DNA from: Phenylobacterium kunshanense
Lineage (GTDB): Bacteria > Pseudomonadota > Alphaproteobacteria > Caulobacterales > Caulobacteraceae
Assembly (NCBI RefSeq): GCF_003254525.1
Contig: NZ_QFYS01000003.1
Coordinates: 124,001-188,000, forward strand
Direction: 5' to 3'
DNA: 64,000 nucleotides
How positions within the stretch are numbered: position 1 is the first letter of the stretch; the number at the start of each line of letters is the position of its first letter. Positions 16,936 through 26,028 of this stretch are shown in pieces. The position numbers and the translations under genes are program-made. The notes beneath the pieces are model-generated. The model was not told where the DNA came from, searched no databases, and saw only the letters and a program-made list of their open reading frames with translations.

Positions 16936-19491
16936 ATGACCAATTCACGTGCGCGGCTGCTGGCCGCGGCGAGCGCCGTGCTGATGGCCGGCGCGGCCGG
17001 GGCGGCGTTCGCCCAGGAGCCGGTGGCGATCGAGGAGATCGTCGTGACGGCGCAGAAGCAGCAGCAGCGGGCCATCGACGTGCCGCTGGCGCTGACCGCT
17101 TACGGCCAGGAGCGGCTGGACGCCCTGGGCGTCCAGGACTTCAACGACCTGTCGCTGTTCACGCCCGGCTTCGAGGTGCAGGACCAGTCGCCGAACAACC
17201 CCGGCTTCGTGATGCGCGGCATCACCTCGGACTCCACCGATCCGGCCGCCGAGGCGCGGGTGTCGGTGTTCCAGGACGGGGTCTCGATCTCCAAGGCCCA
17301 GGGCGCCTACGTCGAGCTGTTCGACCTGGAGCGGGTGGAGGTGGCCAAGGGGCCGCAATCGACGCTGTTCGGTCGCGGGGCCCTGATCGGCGGCGTGAAC
17401 ATCATCCAGGCCAAGGCCTCGACGGCCGGCGTGGACGGCTACGCGCGGTTCGAGGCCGGCGACTTCGACTACCGCATGGTCGAGGCGGCGGTGAACCTGC
17501 CGCTGGGCGAGCAGGCGGCTCTGCGCCTTGCGGGCCGGATGCGGGCGCGTGACGGCTATGTGGAGAACGCCCTGGGCGGCGAGGCCTTCCAGTCGGTGGA
17601 CAGCAAGGCGATCCGCGGCGCGCTGCGGCTGGAGCCCGCCGACAGGATCAAGGCGGACCTGATCGTCAACTACCAGAAGGACGAGCCGACCGGCACGGCG
17701 TTCAAGTCGGGCGGGTTCTCGCCGGCCGATCCGGTCACGGGGCAGGTGCTGGGCGACCGCCGGCCGCAGAGCGCGGCCGCGCTACTGGCGCCGGCGAACT
17801 TCGGCGACGGCCGGGCGCTGGGGCTGGAGCGCGAGGTGCTGAGCTACACCGGTCTGGTGGAATTCAAGCTCACGGACTCGCTGACGCTGAACTCGATCAG
17901 CGCCTGGCGCCGCTACGACGCCGAGGAGACCTACGATCCTGACGGCCTCGGCCTGCCGATCCTGACGGGCCTCAATGATGCGCGCGGGACGCAGTGGAGC
18001 CAGGAGCTGCGGCTGAATTTCGACAACGGCGGCCGGATCCGCGGCTTCGTCGGCGGCGACATCTTCGGGGCGAAGGACAAGCAGCGCCTGCCGCTGCAGT
18101 TCGACGAGCGGATCGGGCTGGCGGTGCTGACCGGCCAGCTCAACGGCTCGGCCGCCGGCTCTGGCCTGCCGGCGACGACGGCTGCGCCCGCCGGCCTGTT
18201 CGCCAACACCGCCTTCACCGGCGCGCTGGTGCGGGGTCTGGTGGCGAGCCTGTCGGGCAACCGCATCGTCCTGACCCCGGCCCAGGCGACGGCCATCGCC
18301 GGCAACCTGCGCGCCGCTCACGTGGAGGAAGCCCGCAGCACCAGCGACCTGGATTCATTCGACGTGTTCGCCGACGTCACCGCCAAGGTCACCGAGAAGC
18401 TGGAGGTCTCGGCCGGGGTCCGCTTCACCCGCGATGAGAAGACCACGGGCTTCGGCTCGCGGGTCGTCGGCGGGCGCAGCGTGCTAGGCGGCGCCATCGG
18501 GGCGGCGCAGCTCGCCTCGGCGGGCACGCCGGCGGCCATCGCGCAGGCGCAGGCGATCCTCGGGGCGCTGCAGCTTCCGATCGTCCAGTCGATCCCTGAA
18601 AGCCAGCTTCCGCTGTTCGGCCTGACCTTCCAGCCCACCACGGGCGGACAAGCGTTCGAGCAGGATCTGACCGACGAGGGCGTCACCTGGCGCCTCGTGG
18701 GCCGCTATGCCGCCAGCGCGGACGCCAACCTCTACGCCTCGATCGCGCGGGGACGGCGGCCGGAGGTGCTGGCCGCCTCGGGCCCGGCGCTGCCCGGTTC
18801 GACCCCGCGGTTCGCCCGGGTGGAGGCCGAGACGGTCGACAGCTACGAACTCGGCGGCAAGTTCGCCCTGATGGACCGGCGCCTGCGCCTGGACCTGTCG
18901 GCCTACCGCTACGACTACGACAACTTCCAGACCGTGGAGCAGCAGGGCACGCTGTTCGTCACCACCAACGCCGGCAAGGCCAAGGCCTATGGCGTCGAGG
19001 GACAGGCGGACTGGGCGGTGACCGCCGACCTGGACCTGCTGGCCACCTACGCCTACAGCCACGCCCGCTTCGACGGCGGAGCCTATGACGGCAACCGCTT
19101 CCGCCTGTCGCCCGACCACTCGCTGTCGCTGGCGGCGGCGTGGCGGTTCCGCGGCCTGGGCGGCGAGTTCGAGGTGCGGCCCAGCTACACCTGGCAGTCG
19201 AAGGCGTTCTTCGACGACAACAACGACCTGGCGAAGTTCCAGCGGCCGCCCAGCGTCTTCGTGGCGGACACGGCTCAGGACGAGTTCAAGAAGGCGTACG
19301 GCCTCCTGAACCTGCGCGTCGCGTGGACGTCGGAGACGATGCCGGTGACGGTCGAGGCCTTCGCCACCAACCTGACGGACGAGGACTACATCATCGACGC
19401 CGGCAACACGGGCGACAGCCTGGGCCTGCCCACCTTCATCGCGGGCGCGCCGCGGATGGTGGGGATCGGGGTCACCTACCGCTACCGCTGA
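16936..19491 (+). CDS. TonB-dependent outer-membrane receptor
   Basis: An 851-residue TonB-dependent receptor that should import a large or scarce nutrient across the outer membrane. Seen: a signal peptide ending AAFAQ (about residue 27), a TonB box EEIVVTAQ, a plug domain (about 45-165; FVMRGITSDS, VEVAKGPQSTLFGRGALIGG), a long beta-barrel, and a C-terminal aromatic-Arg end VTYRYR. The barrel includes an unusually Ala/Gly-rich insert around residues 395-560. The branch resembles receptors abundant in Caulobacterales and Sphingomonadales, often for plant-derived or sugar compounds. Ligand unknown. It follows the SDR-isomerase pair, and the palindrome at 16795-16821 is probably part of its control region. 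Confidence 0.93.
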   Translation: MTNSRARLLAAASAVLMAGAAGAAFAQEPVAIEEIVVTAQKQQQRAIDVPLALTAYGQERLDALGVQDFNDLSLFTPGFEVQDQSPNNPGFVMRGITSDSTDPAAEARVSVFQDGVSISKAQGAYVELFDLERVEVAKGPQSTLFGRGALIGGVNIIQAKASTAGVDGYARFEAGDFDYRMVEAAVNLPLGEQAALRLAGRMRARDGYVENALGGEAFQSVDSKAIRGALRLEPADRIKADLIVNYQKDEPTGTAFKSGGFSPADPVTGQVLGDRRPQSAAALLAPANFGDGRALGLEREVLSYTGLVEFKLTDSLTLNSISAWRRYDAEETYDPDGLGLPILTGLNDARGTQWSQELRLNFDNGGRIRGFVGGDIFGAKDKQRLPLQFDERIGLAVLTGQLNGSAAGSGLPATTAAPAGLFANTAFTGALVRGLVASLSGNRIVLTPAQATAIAGNLRAAHVEEARSTSDLDSFDVFADVTAKVTEKLEVSAGVRFTRDEKTTGFGSRVVGGRSVLGGAIGAAQLASAGTPAAIAQAQAILGALQLPIVQSIPESQLPLFGLTFQPTTGGQAFEQDLTDEGVTWRLVGRYAASADANLYASIARGRRPEVLAASGPALPGSTPRFARVEAETVDSYELGGKFALMDRRLRLDLSAYRYDYDNFQTVEQQGTLFVTTNAGKAKAYGVEGQADWAVTADLDLLATYAYSHARFDGGAYDGNRFRLSPDHSLSLAAAWRFRGLGGEFEVRPSYTWQSKAFFDDNNDLAKFQRPPSVFVADTAQDEFKKAYGLLNLRVAWTSETMPVTVEAFATNLTDEDYIIDAGNTGDSLGLPTFIAGAPRMVGIGVTYRYR

Positions 19492-19640
19492 GGGCGGCGC
19501 CGGCGTGGCGGAGACGTCACGCCGGCGGGCTCTGTTACGTGAAAGCCGCACCCGACTTTCGAAATCCGACGGCCAACTGAACGTTGGTAGCTTAGCCCTC
19601 CAAAGCGCGCGAAAGTGCCGCTTGGGAGGGAACCCCGAAG

Positions 19641-21692
19641 ATGGGTCCATGGGTCATGCTCGCCGCCGCGGCCGCGCCGCCGGCGGCTGTCGAGGCTTTG
19701 CCGGCTGCGCCTCAGCCCGCTGCCGCCGAGCGGGGCGTGACCGCCTATCCGCCGGCGTTCTTCGCAGACGTGCGGCCGGTCAGCGCCTACGACATGGTGG
19801 TCCGGTTGCCGGGGTTCACCTTCGACAAGGGCTCGACGGTCAGGGGCCTTGAGGGCTCGGGCGGCAATGTGCTGATCGACGGCAAGCCGCCGCTGGCCAA
19901 GAACGACACGCTGGAAGACATCCTGCGACGCATTCCCGCCGCCTCCGTGGCGCGGGTCGAGGTGATCCGCGGAGGCGCACCCGGCATCGACATGGAGGGC
20001 CGTTCGGTGGTGGCCAATGTCGTGCGCGGCCAGCAGGCCGGCTTCCGCGGCGCCGTGCAGCCCTATTTCGACGCCGTCTACGACGGGCGGTTCCTGCCGG
20101 GGGTCAGGTTCGAGGGGCAGTGGACCTTGCCGGGCGGCCGGAACGCGGAGTTCAGCCAAACCTTCAGCACGGGCCATTTCCCCAACGACGAGAACGGGGA
20201 CGGCGGGCGTATCCGGTATGCTCCGGACGGCCGGCGCCTGATCGACTCCGAGGTCGACGCCGATCAGCACGGCCACCGGATCCAGTCCACGGGCGCCTTC
20301 TCCACTCCGCTGATGGGCGGACAGCTCAGTCTGACCGGCTCGATCCAGTTCAACTACGGCGCTCTGGAGCTCTATGACAACGACCGCATCGCCGGCGGGG
20401 TCGAGTACGAGAAGTCGCCGAACAAGCGCGGCCAGCACGAGGCCGGCATCCGGTTCACCCGCCGGCTAAACGAGAAGGTCGGGATGGAGGCGCTGCTCTT
20501 CCAGCAGGTGTTCATCCAGGACCTGGAGTCCATCTTCCGGGGACCGACGCTCACACGCGACTTCGCCCTGGACCGCAAGAGCTATGAGACCGTCGGGCGG
20601 CTTCAGTTCAACATCACGCCGGCGCCTGGCATGCGGATAGAGGCCGGCGGGGAGGGCGCCTACAACCGCCTCGACAGCCAGACCGCCCTCGCGGTCAACG
20701 GCCGCCCCGTGCCCCTTCCGGCCGGAGACGTCCTGGTGGAGGAGGTGCGCGGTCAGGCGATCCTGCGCGGGACCTGGCGTCTGTCGCCGCGTCTTACCCT
20801 GGAGGCCGGCGCCCGGCAGGAGTATTCGCGGGTGACCTCGGCCGGCGACGTCACGCTGGAGAAGTCGCTCACCTATCTGAAGCCGCGGGCCGCCCTAACG
20901 TGGACGCCCGGCGAGGGCGCCCAGATGCGGTTGCGCATCGAGCGGGAGGTGGGACAGCTCAACTTCGACGACTTCGTCGCCTCGCCGAACGTCGCCTCGA
21001 CAGGGGTGGTAGTCGCCGGCAATCCCGACCTTACCCCGCTGCAGGCCTGGGTCTACGAAGCGACCGTCGAGCGCAGCTTCTGGAAGGATGGGTCGATCGT
21101 CCTGACCTACCGCCACTTCGATCTCTCGGATGTGGTGGACCGCGCGCCGATCCTGGGGCCGGGCGGGGTCATCCTGGCGGACGCGCCGGGGAATATCGGC
21201 AGTGGACGCAAGACCGAGGTGCAGGCCGGGCTCACGGCGCCGCTTGATCGGCTGGGGCTTCGATCGGCCCAGCTCAAGGGCCAGGTCACCTGGCGCGACA
21301 CCAAGGTGCTCGACCCCCTGACCCGCTCGAACCGGCAGATCTCGACGCTGCACCCGGTCGACTGGGAGGTCCACTTCAGCCAGGCGCTGCCGCAGTGGCG
21401 CATGACCTGGGGGCTCGACCTGCTGGGCGGCTTTCGCGAGCGGGTGTTCCGGCTGACGGAGATCGAGACCAAGAAGGTCTCACCCTACCTGATCCTCTAC
21501 ACCGAGCACCGCCTGCGCCCCGACGTGACACTGCGCATCGAGGCCAACGGGATCAACATGCGCGACGCCAAGCGAATCCGCGAGGTCTATGCCGGTCCGC
21601 GCAGCCTGGGCCAGCTCGTCTACACCGACGTCCGTGACCTTGAGTGGGGCGGCAACCTGATGGTCCGGCTGCGCAAGACGTTCGGCCGGTGA
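19641..21692 (+). CDS. TonB-dependent receptor-like outer-membrane protein without an evident TonB box
   Basis: A 683-residue barrel protein with a plug-like N-terminus (GGNVLIDGKPPLAKNDTLED, then ILRRIPAASVARVEVIRGGAPGIDMEG) and a beta-barrel ending MVRLRKTFGR. The family matches TonB-dependent receptors whose plug contains the LIDGKP motif. No TonB box is visible before the plug. The N-terminal 30 residues are hydrophobic and Pro/Ala-rich but lack positive residues, so the signal peptide is weak or the start is misplaced; GGAGGG ten bases upstream supports 19641. A small dyad CCAAC-N5-GTTGG (19573-19587) lies upstream. It converges with the acylase gene with seven bases between stops. Ligand unknown. 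Confidence 0.85.
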   Translation: MGPWVMLAAAAAPPAAVEALPAAPQPAAAERGVTAYPPAFFADVRPVSAYDMVVRLPGFTFDKGSTVRGLEGSGGNVLIDGKPPLAKNDTLEDILRRIPAASVARVEVIRGGAPGIDMEGRSVVANVVRGQQAGFRGAVQPYFDAVYDGRFLPGVRFEGQWTLPGGRNAEFSQTFSTGHFPNDENGDGGRIRYAPDGRRLIDSEVDADQHGHRIQSTGAFSTPLMGGQLSLTGSIQFNYGALELYDNDRIAGGVEYEKSPNKRGQHEAGIRFTRRLNEKVGMEALLFQQVFIQDLESIFRGPTLTRDFALDRKSYETVGRLQFNITPAPGMRIEAGGEGAYNRLDSQTALAVNGRPVPLPAGDVLVEEVRGQAILRGTWRLSPRLTLEAGARQEYSRVTSAGDVTLEKSLTYLKPRAALTWTPGEGAQMRLRIEREVGQLNFDDFVASPNVASTGVVVAGNPDLTPLQAWVYEATVERSFWKDGSIVLTYRHFDLSDVVDRAPILGPGGVILADAPGNIGSGRKTEVQAGLTAPLDRLGLRSAQLKGQVTWRDTKVLDPLTRSNRQISTLHPVDWEVHFSQALPQWRMTWGLDLLGGFRERVFRLTEIETKKVSPYLILYTEHRLRPDVTLRIEANGINMRDAKRIREVYAGPRSLGQLVYTDVRDLEWGGNLMVRLRKTFGR

Positions 21693-21699
21693 GCCGGAC

Positions 21700-24081
21700 C
21701 TATTTCGCCGGCGTCAGCTTCATCACCACCTCGGCGTCGCCCTCGACCGCCGCGCGGCTGAAGCGCAGGGGCACGTAGGACCCCGCCGCCCACAGGGGGA
21801 AGAGGTCGCGGTAGTGCGGGCTCATGGGGTCGGCGGACTGGCCGGGGGTGTTTATGGCCATGGAGTTGTCCCAGGCGCCGACGTCCAGGACGATCCGCAC
21901 CGACGCGCCCGAGCTCTGGGCGAAGTCGTTCGGTCGCCAGGTGGCGGCGCGCGGGGTCGAGGCCGAGCCGGGGACCTGCAGCGGGCCTACCGTCATCTGG
22001 GCGGCGAGTTGCGGGTCGGCCAAGGTCGCGACGGCCGGGACGAACTTCGCGTGGTGCAGCCGGCCCCAGGTCCAGGTCGCCATGTCGGCGCCGAGGCGGC
22101 CCTTCAGCTCGGCGATCGTGTCAGCGAGGGCGGCGAGCATCAGCGGCGCGCGCGCGGCGGGTGGCTGGGCTTCCAGCCAGGCGAAGATCGGGTCGGGTGC
22201 GCCGTCCCCGATGAGCTTGGCGGCGGCGGGCGTTGTCGCCCTCACGGCCACTTGGCGGCCCAGGTGCTTGAGCGCCCAGGTCTCATAGAGGGCGGCGGCG
22301 ACGCTGTCGGTGGTCTCGTTCCCATCCCAGGCCTGGAGGTAGCCGAGCGCCCTGGCCAGCGCGGGATCAGGGGATGTGACGTCCTTCAACAGGGCGACGC
22401 CCCGGCGGGCCTGCGGGCTCACGCTGTCGACCTGCAAGGCCATGGAGTCGGCCAAGGTCGACTTGGGGAGGGCGTTCAGCACCTCGTGGATGCGCTGGCT
22501 GCGGCTGGGGTCGGCCCATTCGAAGCCAAGCTGGCGCTTCTCGCGCGGGTAGGCCGGCTCGGCTGGGATGTTCATGGCGTTGGCGGTGGCGAAGAAGCCC
22601 TCCTTCGGATTCTTCACGACCGGCAGGCCGCCGTCCTCGACGAAGCCGGTCCACTCATAGCGGCCATCGCCGGGTACGGGCATCAGGCCGTCCCAACCCT
22701 TGCGCACGGGGGTCCGGGCGGCGACCGACCAGCCGATGTCGCCATGGGTGTCGGCGTAGACGAGGTTGAGCGGCGGCGCGCCCCAGCGGTTGCGGGCGAG
22801 CTGGAAATCCTCCCACGACTTCGCCCGCCACATGCGCGAGGAGCCGAAGTAGCCGGCGAGGCCCGGCTCGTTCCAGATGGTGCGGACGGCGAAGGCGCGG
22901 CCCTTGGCGGCGTCTTCCCACACGACGGGGCCGTGGCGGGTGAACTTCAGCTCCACCTCGCGGGGGGCCTCGCCCTTGACCTCGATGGTCTCGCGGATCA
23001 CCCGCATCGGCTCGTGGCCGCCCTTGTAGCGGTAGGCGCCGGCGCGGGTCTGGTAGGCGTAGAGGTCCTCCTGGTCGACGTAGTTGATGGTGATGCCGAA
23101 GGCGGTGGTGCCGTTGTGGCCGAAGGAGACGCCGGGCAGGGCCGGCTCTCCCGCGCCGATGATGCTCAGCCCCGGTGCGTCCAGGTGAGCGATGTAGCGC
23201 AGCGAGGGGGCGCCGACCGGCCGGTGCGGGTCATTGGCGAGGATCGGGCGGCCGGTGGCGCTGCGGGCGGCTGAGATCGTCCAGTTGTTGGAGCCCTCGG
23301 CGGCGCGCTCGTCGATCACCTGGGCCAGCGGCTTTGGCGCCTCCGCCTCCGCCTTGGCCTTGGCGAAGGCGGCGAAGCTGACCGGCTCGGTGGCGCGGAC
23401 GTAGTCGGCCAGGACATCTTCCGGCACCTCGCAGGGATCGAGGCCCTTGGGGACCGTGACCTTGTGCGCCGGCTCCAGCTTACGGCGCAGGGTGTCGGCG
23501 GCCAGGCCCCCGGCGCAGATCGTCCGGGCGCGGGCGACCTCGGAGGTGACGTTGCTGACCAGGGCGTGGCTGCGGATGCGCAGGATGTCCTCGGGGTTCC
23601 AGGTCTCGGGCTGGCTGTCGGTGAGCCGGAACTCCACGGGCAGGGGCCGCTGGCCGGCGCGGACCTCGGCCACATAGGCGTTCACGCCGGCGGCGAAGGA
23701 CTCCACCGCTTCGCGGCCGATGGGGTCATACGACGCCCACTCTGCGGCCATGTCGCCCCGATAGAGGAACAGGCGCGCGGCCCGGTCCTGGGCGACATAG
23801 GCGGGCCCGAAGCTGGCGGAGAGGCGCCCCAGGCCCCGCTTTCGCCAGAGGTCGATCTGCCAGAGCCGGTCGCGGGCGGCGTTCCACCCCTGGAGGAAGA
23901 AGGCGTCCTTCGTAGAGGCAGCGTAGATGTGCGGGATGCCCCAGCGGTCGACCACGATCTCTGCCGGCGCGGACAGGCCGCGGACGGCGCCCGTCTCCTG
24001 CCGCACGGCCGTCGACACCTCGGCCCGGGCGGTCCCCGCCGCCGCCAGCGCCAACCCCAACACCACACCTGCCAGCTTCAT
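21700..24081 (-). CDS. penicillin acylase-family protein
   Basis: A 793-residue Ntn-hydrolase precursor. A signal peptide ends near ARA (about residue 20). The alpha part carries VDRWGIPHIYA and DRLWQID. The autocatalytic Ser that becomes the beta-chain N-terminus is in EGSNNWTIS (Ser264), followed by the expected RPILANDPH and later GVSFGHNGTTAFGIT. These enzymes cut amide side chains (penicillins, N-acyl homoserine lactones, other N-acyl compounds) in the periplasm after self-cleavage. The ATG at 24081 was chosen since the signal peptide begins there. Divergent from the VOC gene. The natural substrate cannot be inferred; quorum-signal or N-acyl amino acid breakdown are options. Confidence 0.93.
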   Translation of the reverse strand: MKLAGVVLGLALAAAGTARAEVSTAVRQETGAVRGLSAPAEIVVDRWGIPHIYAASTKDAFFLQGWNAARDRLWQIDLWRKRGLGRLSASFGPAYVAQDRAARLFLYRGDMAAEWASYDPIGREAVESFAAGVNAYVAEVRAGQRPLPVEFRLTDSQPETWNPEDILRIRSHALVSNVTSEVARARTICAGGLAADTLRRKLEPAHKVTVPKGLDPCEVPEDVLADYVRATEPVSFAAFAKAKAEAEAPKPLAQVIDERAAEGSNNWTISAARSATGRPILANDPHRPVGAPSLRYIAHLDAPGLSIIGAGEPALPGVSFGHNGTTAFGITINYVDQEDLYAYQTRAGAYRYKGGHEPMRVIRETIEVKGEAPREVELKFTRHGPVVWEDAAKGRAFAVRTIWNEPGLAGYFGSSRMWRAKSWEDFQLARNRWGAPPLNLVYADTHGDIGWSVAARTPVRKGWDGLMPVPGDGRYEWTGFVEDGGLPVVKNPKEGFFATANAMNIPAEPAYPREKRQLGFEWADPSRSQRIHEVLNALPKSTLADSMALQVDSVSPQARRGVALLKDVTSPDPALARALGYLQAWDGNETTDSVAAALYETWALKHLGRQVAVRATTPAAAKLIGDGAPDPIFAWLEAQPPAARAPLMLAALADTIAELKGRLGADMATWTWGRLHHAKFVPAVATLADPQLAAQMTVGPLQVPGSASTPRAATWRPNDFAQSSGASVRIVLDVGAWDNSMAINTPGQSADPMSPHYRDLFPLWAAGSYVPLRFSRAAVEGDAEVVMKLTPAK

Positions 24082-24198
24082 GTGCGCCTCCCCTGCACCG
24101 AGATACTGGACCTTCGAGGGACTGTTCGTCACGCGCCGCTTGCGCTTCCGTGCGGGTCATCGGCTAGGAGTGTCAGTTCAACAGGGAGGGATTCCGAA

Positions 24199-24570
24199 AT
24201 GATCGGCTATGTGACCATCGGGACGAACGATCTCGAGAAGGCCAAGACGTTCTACGACGCGGTGCTGGCGCCGCTCGGCGGCAAGCGCACCTTCGCCAAC
24301 GGCGACCGGATGCAATTCTACGGCGGCGGCGCGACGCCCGGCATGATCGCCATCAGCAAGCCCTATGACGAGAAGCCCGCCAGCGCCGGCAACGGCAGCA
24401 TGTTCGGCTTCCCGGCGACCTCGACCGAGCAGGTGGACGCCGCCCACGCCGCTGCCCTGGCTGCTGGCGGCACGTGCGACGGCCCGCCCGGCCAGCGGAT
24501 GCCGACCTTCTACGGCGCCTACGTCCGCGACCTGGACGGCAACAAGCTCTGCTTCTTCAAGATGGGCTGA
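24199..24570 (+). CDS. VOC (glyoxalase/bleomycin-resistance) family protein
   Basis: A 123-residue single-module vicinal-oxygen-chelate protein. Seen: the starting strand IGYVTIGTNDLEKAKTFYDA and the closing YVRDLDGNKLCFFK, both typical. The usual metal-binding histidine of the first strand is replaced (YVTIG), so metal use is uncertain. Start ATG with GGGAGGG eight bases upstream. Small cytoplasmic proteins of this type serve as lyases, dioxygenase-like enzymes or binding proteins; function here is not assignable. Its last 52 bases overlap the C-terminal coding region of the opposing sugar dehydrogenase. Divergent from the penicillin acylase across 117 bases. Confidence 0.9.
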   Translation: MIGYVTIGTNDLEKAKTFYDAVLAPLGGKRTFANGDRMQFYGGGATPGMIAISKPYDEKPASAGNGSMFGFPATSTEQVDAAHAAALAAGGTCDGPPGQRMPTFYGAYVRDLDGNKLCFFKMG

Positions 24571-25910
24571 CGATCAGGGCGCGCCTGCCCCGCCTGTGGG
24601 GCGGGCGCGACCCGCCAGATGATGTCGCCCACGTCGTCGGCGACCAGGAGGGCGCCGCGGCCGTCCACGGCGACGCCGACCGGGCGGCCCTGGATCTTGT
24701 TTTCGGCGTTGAGGAAGCCCGTCAGGAAGGCCTCGGCCGGCATCTGCGGCCGGCCGCCGGAGAAGGGCACGAAGACCACGCGATAGCCGTTCAGCGGCTT
24801 CCTGTTCCACGAGCCGTGCTGGCCGATGAAGGCGCCGGCCTGGTACTTCTCGGGGAAGGCCGTGGCGCGATAGAAGGTCAGCCCCAGCGAGGCGGTGTGC
24901 GGCCCGAGGCCGTAGTCCGGCGCCAGGGCCTTGGCCACCAGGTCGGGCCGCTGGGGTTTCACCCGCTGGTCGACGATCTTCCCCCAATAGCTGTAGGGCC
25001 AGCCGTAGAAGCCGCCATCCCTGACGCTGGTGAGGTAGTCGGGCGGCAAGTCGCTGCCGATCTCGTCACGCTCGTTGGCGACGGTCCACATCGTTCCGGT
25101 CGTCGGCTCGAAGTCGAGGCCGTTCGGGTTGCGGATGCCGGTCGCGTAGAGTCGCTTGGCGCGAGTGGCCAAGTCGTACTCCCAGATCGCCGCGCGCCCC
25201 TCTTCGGCGGCCATGCCGTTCTCGCCAATGTTCGAATTGGAGCCGACCGTGGCGTAGAGCTTGGTCCCGTCCGGGCTGGCCACGACATTCTTCGTCCAGT
25301 GGTGATTGATTGGCCCGCCCGGCAGGTCGAACACCGGCGCGCCCGGACCGGCCACCTGGGTCGCGCCGGGCTGGTAGGGGAAACTGACCACGCCGTCGGC
25401 ATTGGCCACGTAAAGCGTCTCGCCCACGAGCGTCATGCCGAACGGCGACTTCAGGCCCGTGGCGAACGCGGTTCGGGTCTCTGCCACGCCGTCGCCGTCT
25501 ACGTCGCGCAAGAGGGTGATGCGGTCCGCGCTCCTCACCACCGCGCCGGCGCGCTTCATCAGCATCTTGGCGAAGAACTCACGCAGTCCGCCGGACTTGC
25601 CTGTCTCCGCCTTGGGCGGGGCGGCGGACTCGGCCACCAGGACGTCGCCGTTAGGTAGCGCCAGCAGCCAGCGGGGATGATCCAGGCCTTCTGCGAAGCG
25701 CGTGACGGTGAAGCCCGGAGGCGCCTTCGGCGCGGCGCCGGCAGGCCAGCCGACGACCTCCGGCACGCCGATCGTCGGGATCAGGCTCTTCTGCGGCGGC
25801 GGCAGGTCCGGGTTCGGTCCAAAGCCGACGAACGGATCATCCGACCCGGCGGAACTGCACGAGGCCAGGAGGAACAGGGCCGCGCCCGCGGCCAACCAGC
25901 GAGACTTCAT
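24519..25910 (-). CDS. PQQ-dependent sugar dehydrogenase/sorbosone dehydrogenase-like lipoprotein
   Basis: A 463-residue six-bladed beta-propeller protein of the L-sorbosone/PQQ sugar dehydrogenase family. A lipobox LASC (about residues 13-17) predicts a lipoprotein anchored in the periplasm. Seen: LDHPRWLLALPNGDVLVAE, GLKSPFGMTL, NHHWTKNVVASPDGTKLYATVGSNSN broken across strands, GIRNPNGLDF and GQHGSWNRKPLNGYRV. Family members oxidise sugars or act as carbohydrate-binding propellers. GGAGGA before the ATG at 25910 supports that start. The last about 20 residues (after VAPAPQAG) are encoded antisense to the VOC gene and are probably non-conserved. Divergent from the acyl-CoA dehydrogenase pair. 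Confidence 0.9.
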   Translation of the reverse strand: MKSRWLAAGAALFLLASCSSAGSDDPFVGFGPNPDLPPPQKSLIPTIGVPEVVGWPAGAAPKAPPGFTVTRFAEGLDHPRWLLALPNGDVLVAESAAPPKAETGKSGGLREFFAKMLMKRAGAVVRSADRITLLRDVDGDGVAETRTAFATGLKSPFGMTLVGETLYVANADGVVSFPYQPGATQVAGPGAPVFDLPGGPINHHWTKNVVASPDGTKLYATVGSNSNIGENGMAAEEGRAAIWEYDLATRAKRLYATGIRNPNGLDFEPTTGTMWTVANERDEIGSDLPPDYLTSVRDGGFYGWPYSYWGKIVDQRVKPQRPDLVAKALAPDYGLGPHTASLGLTFYRATAFPEKYQAGAFIGQHGSWNRKPLNGYRVVFVPFSGGRPQMPAEAFLTGFLNAENKIQGRPVGVAVDGRGALLVADDVGDIIWRVAPAPQAGQARPDRQPILKKQSLLPSRSRT

Positions 25911-25970
25911 CACATCCTCCCAGGGGCGGCCCAATCGCACCAGACTGACGCCACGGCGCCGTTGCGGGCG

Positions 25971-25984
25971 ACCGGAAAACCGGT
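25971..25984. promoter_or_regulatory. dyad ACCGG-AAAA-CCGGT upstream of acyl-CoA dehydrogenases
   Basis: Perfect 5-bp arms around AAAA in the 118-base divergent gap, 45 bases before the dehydrogenase ATG. The size suits a TetR- or MarR-type operator. Weak evidence: only one copy is visible. Confidence 0.3.
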
Positions 25985-26028
25985 TCACTGACGCGACAGC
26001 AGAAACGCACAAAGGGGCCGAAAGGCAA

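Noticed and set aside
19552-19564. Sixth copy of the peptide-cluster motif before the 19641 receptor (TTTCGAAATCCG)
   Set aside because: Shares only the two ends with six central bases missing; spacing to the start also differs.
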